The translations under genes and the position numbers were made by a program. A stretch of 64,000 nt of DNA. Origin: Zea mays. Taxonomy: Eukaryota > Streptophyta > Magnoliopsida > Poales > Poaceae. The notes beneath the pieces were generated by a model. That model was not told where the DNA came from. It worked only from the letters and a program-made list of their open reading frames with translations, and ran no database searches. Of the stretch, positions 49,686 to 61,446 are shown in pieces (position 1 is the first letter of the stretch; the number at the start of each line of letters is the position of its first letter). The stretch spans positions 1 to 64,000 of the forward strand of contig NW_023367367.1 in the NCBI RefSeq assembly GCF_902167145.1. Reading direction: 5' to 3'.

Positions 49686-50489
49686 CTTGCACACATAGCT
49701 CATGAATATACCTTTGATCATGTCTCTTTCATATGCTATGACTAATGTGTTTTCAAGTCTACTTCAAATCAAGTCATAGGTGCATTGAAAGGGCATTGGA
49801 GTCTTCGGCGAAGACAAAGGCTTCCACTCCGTCAACTCATCCTTCGCCGTCACTCCGAGCCGCTCTCTATCCTTGGGGGAGAGAGCAAAACAAAAGGACT
49901 CCTGCTTTGGTATAATCTTCACTCTTTTATTTATGACCAAGGGAGGAGAAAGTTATTTGAAGGGCTCTAATGACTCCGTTTTTGGCGATTCATGCCAAAG
50001 GGGGAGGAAGTATTAGCCCAAAGCAAAAGGACCGCACCACCACCTAATTTTAAAATGTAATTTCCAATTGTCAATTTGGTATCTTAATGTGTTCAAAAAG
50101 GGGAGAAAGTAGTATTTCAAAATTGTTTCATCAAAACCCTCTTGAACACTAAGAGGAGATTTTATTTAGGGGGAGTTTTGTTTAGTCAAAGGAAAAGCAT
50201 TTGGAACAGGGGGAGAAAATTTCAAATCTTTAAAATACTTTGCAAACGCTTATTCATTTACCCTTGACTATTTGCAAAAGAACTTTGAAAAGATTTAGAA
50301 AAGATTTTGCAAAAACAAAACATGTGGTGCAAGCGTGGTCCAAAATGTTAAAAATGAAGAAACAATCCATGCATATCTTGTAAGTATTTATATTGGCTCA
50401 ATTCCAAGCAACCTTTGCACTTATATTATGCAAACTAGTTCAATTATGCACTTCTATATTTGCTTTGGTTTGTGTTGGCATCAATCACC
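49686..50489 (+). other. Post-pol noncoding region with repeated polypurine motifs
   Basis: About 800 bp between the pol stop and the polypurine tract without a supported gene; I see no envelope-like frame, which some Sireviruses carry here. Five G-rich polypurine motifs precede the real tract: ggggagagagc near 49876, aaagggggaggaag at 49997-50010, aaaaaggggagaaag at 50095-50109, agggggag at 50168-50175 and agggggagaaaa at 50208-50219. Multiple polypurine motifs upstream of the 3' LTR are a known Sirevirus hallmark. Confidence 0.8.
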
Positions 50490-50502
50490 AAAAAGGGGGA
50501 GA
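50490..50502 (+). other. Polypurine tract for plus-strand priming
   Basis: aaaaagggggaga ends one base before the TG of the 3' LTR. In LTR elements this purine stretch resists RNase H and primes the second DNA strand. Confidence 0.9.
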
Positions 50503-50503
50503 T

Positions 50504-51775
50504 TGAAAGGGAATTAGGCTTACACCTAGTTCCTATATAATTTTGGTGGTTGAATTGCCCAACACAAATCTTTGGACTAACTAGTTTGTTCTAGTGTATA
50601 AGTTATACAGGTGCAAAAGGTTCACACTTAGCCAATAAAAAGACCAAGTGTTGGGTTCAACAAAAGAGCAAAGGAGCAACCGAAGGCTCCTCTGGTCTGG
50701 CGCACCGGACTGTCCGGTGCACCACTGGACAGTGTCCGGTGCACCAAAGGACTTCAACGCGAACTCGTCGCCTTCGGGAATTCTCCAGAGCCGGCGCGCT
50801 ATAATTCACCGGACTGTCCGGTGCTCCAACAGGACGCGGCTCAGGAACTCGCCAGCCTCGGGAAATCAGAGCGGCTGCTCCGCTATAATTCACCGGACAT
50901 GTCCGGTGTGCACCGGACTGTCCGGTGCATCCACGGAGCAACGGCTACTTCGGCGCCAACGGCTACCTGCGATGCATTTAATGCGCGCGCAACGCGCGCA
51001 GAAGTCAGAGTCGCCCATGCCGGCGCACCGGACAGTGAACAGTGCATGTCCGGTGCGCCACCGGACATCGAGGCGGGCCCAGAAGTCAGAACTCCAACGG
51101 TTAGATTCCAACGGCACTGGTGACGTGGCAGGGGCACCGGACATGTCCGGTGCGCCATCGAACAGACAGCCTCCACCAACGGTTATTTTGGTGGTTGGGG
51201 CTATAAATACCCCAACCACCCAACCATTCATTGCATCCAAGTTTTCCACTTCCCAACTACTTACAAGAGCTCTAGCATTCAATTCTAGACACACCAAAGA
51301 GATCAAATCCTCTCCAAATTCCACACAACGCCCTAGTGACTAGAGAGAGAGATTTGCTTGTGTTCTTTCGAGCTCTTGCGCTTGGATTGCTTTCTTCTTT
51401 CTTGATTCCTTCATTGCGATCAAACTCACTTGTAATTGAGGCAAGAGACACCAAACTTGTGGTGGTCCTTGTGGGTACTTTGTGTTCCAAGTGATTGAGA
51501 AGAGAAAGCTCACTCGATCCGTGGGATCGTTTGAGAGAGGGAAGGGTTGAAAGAGACCCGGCCTTTGTGGCCTCCTCAACGGGGAGTAGGTTTGAGAGAA
51601 CCGAACCTCGGTAAAACAAATCCGCGTGTCACACTCTTCATTTGCTTGCGATTTGTTTTCCACCCTCTCTCGCGGACTCGGTTTCATATTTCTAACGCTA
51701 ACCCGGCTTGTAGTTGTGTTTATATTTGTAAATTTCAGTTTCGCCCTATTCACCCCCCCCTCTAGGCGACTATCA
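50504..51775 (+). repeat. 3' LTR of the Sirevirus element (1272 bp)
   Basis: Same ends as the 5' LTR (tgaaaggg...gactatca). About 14 substitutions separate the two, plus a missing 21 bp segment and a missing 19 bp segment, both removing one caccggac/gtccggtg unit; this accounts exactly for the 40 bp length difference. The TATA box is at 51202-51209 within the same inverted repeat. It is followed by ACCAT and then satellite. Confidence 0.96.
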
Positions 51776-51780
51776 ACCAT
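51776..51780. repeat. Target-site duplication, right copy (ACCAT)
   Basis: Identical to 42369-42373. The next bases, ttcttggtct, continue the interrupted knob monomer. Confidence 0.97.
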
Positions 51781-52227
51781 TTCTTGGTCTAAAATCCGTA
51801 GGTGTTAGCCTCTAGTATTATTGAAAATGGTCGCTCATGGCTATTTTCATAAAAAATGGGGGTTGTGTGGCCATTGATCATCGACCAGAGGCTCGTACAC
51901 TTCACCCCACATATGTTTCCTTGCCATATATTACATTCTTGGATTTCTGGTGGAAACCATTTCTTGGTTAAAAACTCGTACGTGTTAGCCTTCGGTATTA
52001 TTGAAAATGGTCATTCATGGCTATTTTCGACAAAATGGGGGTTGTGTGGCCATTGATCATCGACCAGAGGCTCATACACCTCACCCCACATATGTTTCCT
52101 TGCCATAGATCACATTCTTGGATTTCTGGTGGAGACCATTGATCTTCGACCAGAGGCTCATACACCTCACTACACATATGTTTCCTTGCCATAGATCGCA
52201 TTCTTAGATTTATGGTGGAGAACATTT
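51776..52227 (-). repeat. knob180 block, - orientation, after the retrotransposon
   Basis: About 2.5 reverse monomers. One is truncated at 52140/52141, where ggagaccatt is joined directly to gatcttcgacc, skipping most of a monomer. The block ends at gtggagaacattt/gatctatgg (52227/52228), where the orientation becomes forward. Confidence 0.93.
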
Positions 52228-55200
52228 GATCTATGGCAAGGAAACATATGTGGGGTGAGGTGTACGAGCCTCTGGTCGATGATCAATGGCCACACAACCC
52301 CCATTTTGCCGAAAATAGCCATGAATGACCATTTTCAAAAATACCGAAGGCTAACACCTACGGATTTTTGACCAAGAAATGGTCTCCACCAGAAATCCAA
52401 GAATGTGATCTATGGCAAGGAAACATATGTGGGGTGAGGTGTATGAGCCTCTGGTCGATGATCAATGGCCACACAACCCCCATTTTTGTCGAAAATAGCC
52501 ATGAACGACCATTTTCAATAATACCGAAGGCTAACACCTACGGATTTTTGACCAAGAAATGGTCTCCACCAGAAATCCAAGAATGAGATCTATGGCAAGG
52601 AAACATATGTGGGGTGAGGTGTATGAGCCTATGGTGGAAGATCAATGGCCACACAACCCCCATTTTGCCGAAAATAGCCATGAACGACCATGTTCAATAA
52701 TACCGAAGGCTAACACGTACGAGTTTTTACCCAAGAAATGGTCTCCACCAGAAATCCATGAATGTGATCTATGGCAAGGAAACATATGTGGGGTGAGGTG
52801 TATGAGCGTCTGGTCGATGACCAATGGCCACACAACCCCCATTTTTGTCGAAAATAGCCATGAATGACCATTTTCAAAAATACTAAAGGCTAACACCTAC
52901 GGATTTTTGACCAAGAAATGGTCTCCACCAGAAATCCAAGAATGTGATCTATGGCAAGGAAACATATGTGGGGTGAGGTGTACGAGCCTCTGGTCGATGA
53001 TCAATGGCACACAACCCCCATTTTGCCGAAAATAGCCATGAGTGACCATTTTCAATAATACCGAAGGCTAACACGTACGAGTTTTTAACCAAGAAATGGT
53101 TTCCACCAGAAATCCAAGAATGTAATCTATGGTTTGATCTATGGCAAGGAAACATATGTGGGGTGAGGTGTATGAGCCTCTGGTCGACGATCAATGGCCA
53201 CACAACCCTAATTTTTGTCGAAAATAGCCATGAACGACCATTTTCAATGACACTGAAGGCTAACACCTACGGATTTTTGACCAAGAAATGGTCTCCACCA
53301 TAAATCCAAGAATGTGATCTATGGCAAGGAAACATATGTGGGGTGAGGTGTATGAGCGTCTGGTCGATGATCAATGGCCACACAACCCCCATTTTTGTCG
53401 AAAATAGCCATGAATGACCATTTTCAAAAATACCAAAGGCTAACACGTACGAGTTTTTAACCAAAAAATGGTCTCCACCAGAAATCCAAGAATGTAATCT
53501 ATGGCAAGGAAACATATGTGGGGTGAGGTGTATGAGCCTCTGGTCGATGATAAATGGCCACACAACCCCCATTTTGCCGAAAATAGCCATGAATCACCAT
53601 TTTCAAAAATACCGAAGGCTAACACCTACGGATTTTTGACCAAGAAATGGTCTCCACCAGAAATCCAAGAATGTGATCTATGGCAAGGAAACATATGTGG
53701 GGTGAGGTGTATGAGCCTCTAGTCGATGATCAATGGCCACACAACCCCCATTTTTGTCGAAAATAGCCATGAACGACCATTTTCAATAATACCGAAGGCT
53801 AACACCTACAGATTTTTGACCAAGAAATGGTCTCCACCAGAAATCCAAGAATGTGATCTATGGCAAGGAAACATATGTGGGGTGAGGTGTATGAGCCTCT
53901 GGTCGATGATCAATGGCCACACAACCCCCATTTTTGTCGAAAATAGCCATGAACGACCATTTTCAATAATACCGAAGGCTAACACCTACGGATTTTTGAC
54001 CAAGAAATGGTCTCCACCAGAAATCCAAGAATGTGATCTATGGCAAGGAAACATATGTGTAGTGAGGTGTATGAGCCTCTGGTCGAATATCAATGGCCAC
54101 ACAACCCCCATTTTTGTCGAAAATAGCCATGAACGACCATTTTCAATAATATCGAAGGCTAACAACTACGGATTTTTGCCCAAGAAATGGTCTCCACCAG
54201 AAATCCAAGAATGTGATCTACGACAAGGAAACATATGTGGGGTGAGGTGTATGAGCCTCTGGTCGATGATCAATGGCCACACAACCCCCATTTTGTCGAA
54301 AATAGCCATGAACGACCATTTTCAATAATACCGAAGGCTAACACCTACGGATTTTTGACCAAGAAATGGTCTCCACCAGAAATCCAAGAATGTGATCTAT
54401 GGCAAGGAAACATATGTGGGGTGAGGTGTATGAGCCTATGGTGGAAGATCAATGGCCACACAACCCCCATTTTGCCGAAAATAGCCATGAACGACCATTT
54501 TCAATAATACCGAAGGCTAACACGTACGAGTTTTTAACCAAGAAATGGTCTCCACCAGAAATCCAAGAATGTGATCTATGGCAAGGAAACATATGTGGGG
54601 TGCGGTGTATGAGCGTCTGGTCGATGATCAATGGCCACACAACCCCCATTTTTGTCGAAAATAGCCATGAATGACCATTTTCAAAAATACCAAAGGCTAA
54701 CACCTACGGATTTTTGACCAAGAAATGGACTCCACCAGAAATCCAAGAATGTGATCTATGGCAAGGAAACATATGTAGGGTGAGGTGTACGAGCCTCTGG
54801 TCGATGATCAATGGCCACACAACCCCCATTTTGCCGAAAATAGCCATGAATGACCATTTTCAATAATACCGAAGGCTAACACGTACGAGTTTTTAACCAA
54901 GAAATGGTTTCCACCAGAAATCCAAGAATGTAATCTATGGTGTGATCTATGGCAAGGAAACATATGTGGGGTGAGGTGTATGAGCCTCTGGTCGACGATC
55001 AATGGCCACACAACCCTATTTTTTGTCGAAAATAGCCATGAACGACCATTTTCAATGACACTGAAGGCTAACACCTACGGATTTTTGACCAAGAAATGGT
55101 CTCCACCATAAATCCAAGAATGTGATCTATGGCAAGGAAACATATGTGGGGTGAGGTGTATGAGCGTCTGGTCGATGATCAATGGCCACACAACCCCCAT

Positions 55201-58200
55201 TTTTGTCGAAAATAGCCATGAATGACCATTTTCAAAAATACCAAAGGCTAACACGTACGAGTTTTTAACCAAGAAATGGTCTCCACCAGAAATCCAAGAA
55301 TGTAATCTATGGCAAGGAAACATATGTGGGGTGAGGTGTATGAGCCTCTGGTCGATGATAAATGGCCACAAAACCCCCATTTTGCCGAAAATAGCCATGA
55401 ATGACCATTTTCAATAATACTGAAGGCTAACACCTACGAGTTTTTAACCAAGAAATGGTCTCCACCAGAAATCCAAGAATGTGATCTATGGCAAGGAAAC
55501 ATATGTGGGGTGAGGTGTATGAGCCTCTGGTCGATGATCAATGGCCACACAACCCCCATTTTTTATGAAAATAGCCATGAGCGACCATTTTCAATAATAC
55601 TAGAGGCTAACACGTACGGATTTTTGACCAAGAAATGGTCTCCACCAGAAATCCAAGAATGTGATCTATGGCAAGGAAACATATGTGGGGTGAGGTGTAT
55701 GAGCCTCTGGTCGATGATCAATGGCCACACAACCCCCATTTTTGTCGAAAATAGCCATGAACGACCATTTTCAATAATACCGAAGGCTAACACCTACGGA
55801 TTTTTGACCAAGAAATGGTCTCCACCAGAAATCCAAGAATGTGATCTATGGCAAGGAAACATATGTGAGGTGAGGTGTATGAGCCTCTGGTCGATGATCA
55901 ATTGTCACACAACCCCCATTTTTGTCGAAAATAGCCATGAACGACCATTTTCAATAATATCGAAGGCTAACACCTACGGATTTTTGACCAAGAAATGGTC
56001 TCCACCAGAAATCCAAGAATGTGATCTACGACAAGGAAACATATGTGGGGTGAGGTGTATGAGCCTCTGGTCGCGATCAATGGCCACACAACCCCCATTT
56101 TTGTCGAAAATAGCCATGAATGACCATTTTCAATAATATCGAAGGCTAACACCTACGGATTTTTGACCAAGAAATGGTCTCCACCAGAAATCCAAGAATG
56201 TGATCTATGGCAAGGAAACATATGTGGGGTGAGGTGTATGAGCCTCTGGTCGACGATCAATGGCCACACAACCCCCATTTTGCCGAAAATAGCCATGAAT
56301 GACCATTTTCAATAATACCGAAGGCTAACACGTACGAGTTTTTAACCAAGAAATGGTCTCCACCAGAAATCCAAGAATGTAATCTATGACAAGGAATCAT
56401 ATGTGGGGTGAGGTTTATGAGCCTCTAGTCGATGATAAATGGCCACACAACCCCCATTTTTTATGAAAATAGCCATGAGCGACCTTTAAAATAGCCATGA
56501 GCGACCATTTCAATAATACTAGAGGCTAACACCTACGGATTTTAGACCAAGAAATGGTCTCCACCAGAAATCCAAGAATGTGATCTATGGCAAGGAAACA
56601 TATGTGGGGTGAGGTGTATGAGCCTCTAGTCGATGATCAAATGCCACACAACCCCCATTTTTGTCGAAAATAGCCATGAATGACCATTTTCAATAATACC
56701 GAAGGCTAACACCTACGGATTTTTGACCAAGAAATGGTCTCCACCAGAAATCTAAGAATGTGATCTATGGCAAGGAAACATATGTGGGGTGAGGTGTACG
56801 AGCCTCTGGTCGATGATCAATGGCCACACAACCCCCATTTTGCCGAAAATAGCCATGAATGACCATTTTAAATAATACCGAAGGCTAACACGTACGAGTT
56901 TTTAACCAAGAAATGGTTTCCACCAGAAATCCAAGAATGTAATCTATGGCAAGGAAACATATGTGGGGTGAGGTTTATGAGCCTCTAGTCGATGATAAAT
57001 GGCCACACAACCCCCATTTTTTATGAAAATAGCCATGAGCGACCTTGAAAATAGCCATGAGCGACCATTTTCAATAATACTAGAGGCTAACACCTACGGA
57101 TTTTAGACCAAGAAATGGTCTCCACCAGAAATCCAAGAATGTGATCTATGGCAAGGAAACATATGTGGGGTGAGGTGTATGAGCACCTGGTCGATGATCA
57201 ATGGCCACACAACCCCCATTTTTTTCGAAAATAGCCATGAGCGAGCATTTTCAATAATACCTTAGGCTAACACCTACGGATTTTAGACCAAGAAATGGTC
57301 TCCACCAGAAATCCGAGAATGTGATCTATGGCAAGGAAACATATGTGGGGTGAGGTGTATGAGCGTCTGGTCGATGATCAATGGCCACACAACCCCCATT
57401 TTTGTCGAAAATAGCCATGAACGACCATTTTCAATAATACCGAAGGCTAACACCTACGGATTTTTGCCCAAGAAATGGTCTCCACCAGAAATCCAAGAAT
57501 GTGATCTATGGCAAGGAAACATATGTGGGGTGAGGTGTATGAGCGTCTGGTCGATGATCAATGGCCACACAACCCCCATTTTTGTCGAAAATAGCCATGA
57601 ACGACCATTTTCAATAATAACGAAGGCTAACACCTACGGATTTTTGACCAAGAAATGGTCTCCACCAGAAATCCAAGAATGTGATCTACGACAAGGAAAC
57701 ATATGTGGGGTGAGGTGTATGAGCCTCTGGTCGACGATCAATGGCCACTCAACCCCCATTTTGCCGAAAATAGCCATGACTGACCATTTTCAATAATACC
57801 GAAGGCTAACACGTACGAGTTTTTAACCAAGAAAAGGTTTCCACCAGAAATCCAAGAATGTAATCTATGGCAAGGAAACATATGTGGGGTGAGGTGTATG
57901 AGCCTCTAGTCGATGATAAATGGCCACACAACCCCCATTTTTGTCGAAAATAGCCATGAACGACCATTTTCAATAATACCGAAGGCTAACACCTACGGAT
58001 TTTTGACCAAGAAATGGTCTCCACCAGAAATCCAAGAATGTGATCTATGGCAAGGAAAAATATGTGGGGTGAGGTGTATGAGCCTTTAGTCGATGATCAA
58101 TGGCCACACAACCCCCATTTTGCCGAAAATAGCCATGAGCGACCATTTTCAATAATATTAGAGGCTAACACCTACGGATTTTAGACCAAGAAATGGTCTC

Positions 58201-61200
58201 CACCAGAAATCCAAGAATGTGATCTATGGCAAGGAAACATATGTGGGGTGAGGTGTACGAGCCTCTAGTCGATGATCAATGGCCACACAACCCCCATTTT
58301 TGTCGAAAATAGCCATGAACGATCATTTTCAATAATACCGAAGGCTAACACGTACGAGTTTTTAACCAAGAAATGGTCTCCACCAGAAATCCAAAAATGT
58401 GATCTATGGCAAGGAAACATATGTGAGGTGAGGTGTATGAGCGTCTGGTCGATGATTAATGGCCACACAACCCCCATTTTTGTCGAAAATAGCCATGAAT
58501 GACCATTTTCAATAATACCGAAGGCTAACACGTACGAGTTTTTAACCAAGAAATGGTCTCCACCAGAAATCCAAGAATGTGATCTATGGCAAGGAAACAT
58601 ATGTGGGGTGAGGTGAATGAGCCTCTGGTCGATGATCAATGGCCACACAACCCCCATTTTGCCGAAAATAGCCATGAATGACCATTTTCAATAATACCGA
58701 AGGCTAACACGTACGAGTTTTTAACCAAGAAATGGTCTCCACCAGAAATCCAAGAATGTGATCTATGGCAAGGAAATATATGTGGGGTGAGGTTTATGAG
58801 CCTCTAGTCGATGATAAATGGCCACACAACCCCCATTTTTTATGAAAATAGCCATGAGCGACCATTTTCAATAATACTGGAGGCTAAGACCTACGGATTT
58901 TTGACCAAGAAATGGTCTCCACCAGAAATCCAAGAATGTGATCTATGGCAAGGAAACATATGTGGGGTGAGGTGTATGAGCCTCTGGTCGATGATCAATT
59001 GCCACACAACCCCCATTTTGTCGAAAATAGCCATGAACGACCATTTTCAATAATACCGAAGGCTAACACCTACGGATTTTTGACCAAGAAATGGTCTCCA
59101 CCAGAAATCCAAGAATGTGATCTATGGCAAGGAAACATATGTGGGGTGAGGTGTATGAGCCTCTAGTCGATGATCAATGGCCACACAACCCCCATTTTTG
59201 TCGAAAATAGCCATGAATGACCATTTTCAATAATACCGAAGGCTAACACCTACGAGTTTTTATCCAAGAAACGGTCTCCACCAGAAATCCAAGAATGTGA
59301 TCTATGGCAAGGAAACATATGTGGGGTGAGGTGTATGAGCCTCTGGTCGATGATCAATGGCACACAACCCCCATTTTTTATGAAAATAGCCATGAGCGAC
59401 CTTGAAAATAGCCATGAGCGACCATTTTCAATAATACTAGAGGCTAAGACCTGCGGATTTTTGACCAAGAAATGGTCTCCACCAGAAATCCAAGAATGTG
59501 ATCTATGGCAAGGAAACTTATGTGGGGTGAGGTGTATGAGCCTCTGGTCGATGATCAATGGCCACACAACCCCCATTTTTTATGAAAATAGCCATGAACG
59601 ACCATTTTCAAAAATACCAAAGGCTAACACCTACGGATTTTTGACCAAGAAATGGTCTCCAACAGAAATCCAAGAATGTGATCTATGGCAAGGAAACATA
59701 TGTGGGGTGAGGTGTACGAGCCTCTGGTCGATGATCAACGGCCACAGAACCCCCATTTTGCTGAAAATAGCCATGAACGACCATTTTCAATAATACCGAA
59801 GGCTAACACGTACGAGTTTTTAACCAAGAAATGGTCTCCACCAGAAATCCAAGAATGTGATCTATGGCAAGGAAACATATGTGGGGTGAGGTGTATGAGC
59901 CTTTAGTCGATGATCAATGGCCACACAACCCCCATTTTGCCGAAAATAGCCATGAGCGACCATTTTCAATAATATTAGAGGCTAACACCTACGGATTTTA
60001 GACCAAGAAATGGTCTCCACCAGAAATCCAAGAATGTGATCTATGGCAAGGAAACATATGTGGGGTGAGGTGTACGAGCCTCTGGTCGATGATCAATGGC
60101 CACACAACCCCCATTTTTGTCGAAAATAGCCATGAACGACCATTTTCAATAATACCGAAGGCTAACACGTACGAGTTTTTAACCAAGAAATGGTCTCCAC
60201 CAGAAATCCAAGAATGTGATCTATGGCAAGGAAACATATGTGGGGTGAGGTGTATGAGTGTCTGGTCGATGATCAATGGCCACACAACCCCCATTTTTGT
60301 CGAAAATAGCCATGAACGACCTTGAAAATAGCCATGAGCGACCATTTTCAATAATACTAGAGGCTAACACCTACGGATTTTAGACCAAGAAATGGTCTCC
60401 ACCAGAAATCCAAGAATGTGATCTATGACAAGGAAACATATGTGGGGTGAGGTGTATGAGCGTCTGGTCGATGATCAATGGCCACACAACCCCCATTTTT
60501 GTCAAAAATAGCCATGAACGACCATTTTCAATAATACCGAAGGCTAACACCTACGGATTTTTGCCCAAGAAATGGTCTCCACCAGAAATCCAAGAATGTG
60601 ATCTATGGCAAGGAAACATATGTGGGGTGAGGTGTATGAGCCTCTGGTCGACGATCAATGGCCACACAACCCCCATTTTGCCGAAAATAGCCATGAACGA
60701 CCATTTTCAATAATACCGAAGGCTAACACGTACGAGTTTTTGACCAAGAAATGGTCTCCACCAAAAATCCAAGAATGTGATCTATGGCAAGGAAACATAT
60801 GTGGGGTGAGGTGTATGAGCCTCTGGTCGACGATCAATGGCCACACAACCCCCATTTTGCCGAAAATAGCCATGAATGACCATTTTCAATAATACTAGAG
60901 GCTAAGACCTACGGATTTTAGACCAAGAAATGGTCTCCACCAGAAATCCAAGAATGTGATCTATGGCAAGGAAACATATGTGGGGTGAGGTGTATGAGCG
61001 TCTGGTCGATGATCAATGGCCACACAACCCCCATTTTTGTCGAAAATAGCCATGAACGACCATTTTCAAAAATACCGAAGGCTAACACCTACGGATTTTT
61101 GACCAAGAAATGGTTTCCACCAGAAATCCAAGAATGTGATCTATGGCAAGGAAACATATGTGGGGTGAGGTTTATGAGCCTCTGGTCGATGATCAATGGC

Positions 61201-61446
61201 CACACAACCCCCATTTTTGTCGAAAATAGCCATGAATGACCATTTTCAATAATACCGAAGGCTAACACGTACGAGTTTTTAACCAAGAAATGGTTTCCAC
61301 CAGAAATCCAAGAATGTAATCTATGGCAAGGAAACATATGTGGGGTGAGGTTTATGAGCCTCTAGTCGATGATAAATGGCCACACAACCCCCATTTTTTA
61401 TGAAAATAGCCACGAGCGACCTTGAAAATAGCCATGAGCGACCATT
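52228..61446 (+). repeat. knob180 array, right block, + orientation
   Basis: About 51 forward monomers of the same three forms as the left block. A 12 bp duplication (tgtgatctatgg, with one base changed in the first case) marks monomers at about 53131 and 54940. A variant with gagcctatggtgg occurs at about 52626 and 54433. The gtgtagtgagg monomer with ggtcgaatatcaatgg at about 54057 is shared with about 9535 in the left block. The run closes at gcgaccattt (61437-61446). No gene is supported. Confidence 0.96.
52340..55408 (+). repeat. ~1807 bp higher-order repeat in the right block
   Basis: About 52.34-53.6 kb recurs at about 54.15-55.41 kb with an offset of 1807-1808 bp (ten monomers). Paired markers: gagcctatggtgg (52626/54433), the 12 bp duplication (53131/54940) and the ccataaatcc variant (53298/55106). 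Copies differ by scattered single bases. Confidence 0.8.

Larger units (their letters stand above)
42374..51775 (+). mobile_element. Ty1/copia LTR retrotransposon, Sirevirus lineage (Ji/Opie-like)
   Basis: A 9402 bp element with two LTRs, 5 bp target duplication, primer-binding site, gag, coiled-coil Gag extension, protease motif, integrase, reverse transcriptase, RNase H and polypurine tract, in the copia order (integrase before reverse transcriptase). The Sirevirus assignment rests on the long post-pol region with repeated polypurine motifs, the lysine/serine-rich Gag with a coiled-coil extension, the LTRs rich in caccggac/gtccggtg palindromes, and overall resemblance to maize Ji/Opie. It lies in the opposite orientation to the flanking monomers. 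The LTRs differ by about 14 substitutions over about 1272 aligned bases plus two indels (21 and 19 bp), suggesting an insertion age well under a million years. The coding region carries breaks described under gag and pol, so autonomous activity is unlikely. The exact family (Ji or Opie) cannot be settled by eye. Confidence 0.97.

Noticed and set aside
49785..49970. Possible envelope-like or extra gene after pol
   Set aside because: Only a 61-codon frame with no signal peptide, membrane segment or resemblance to a known product. The region is better explained as Sirevirus noncoding DNA with polypurine motifs.
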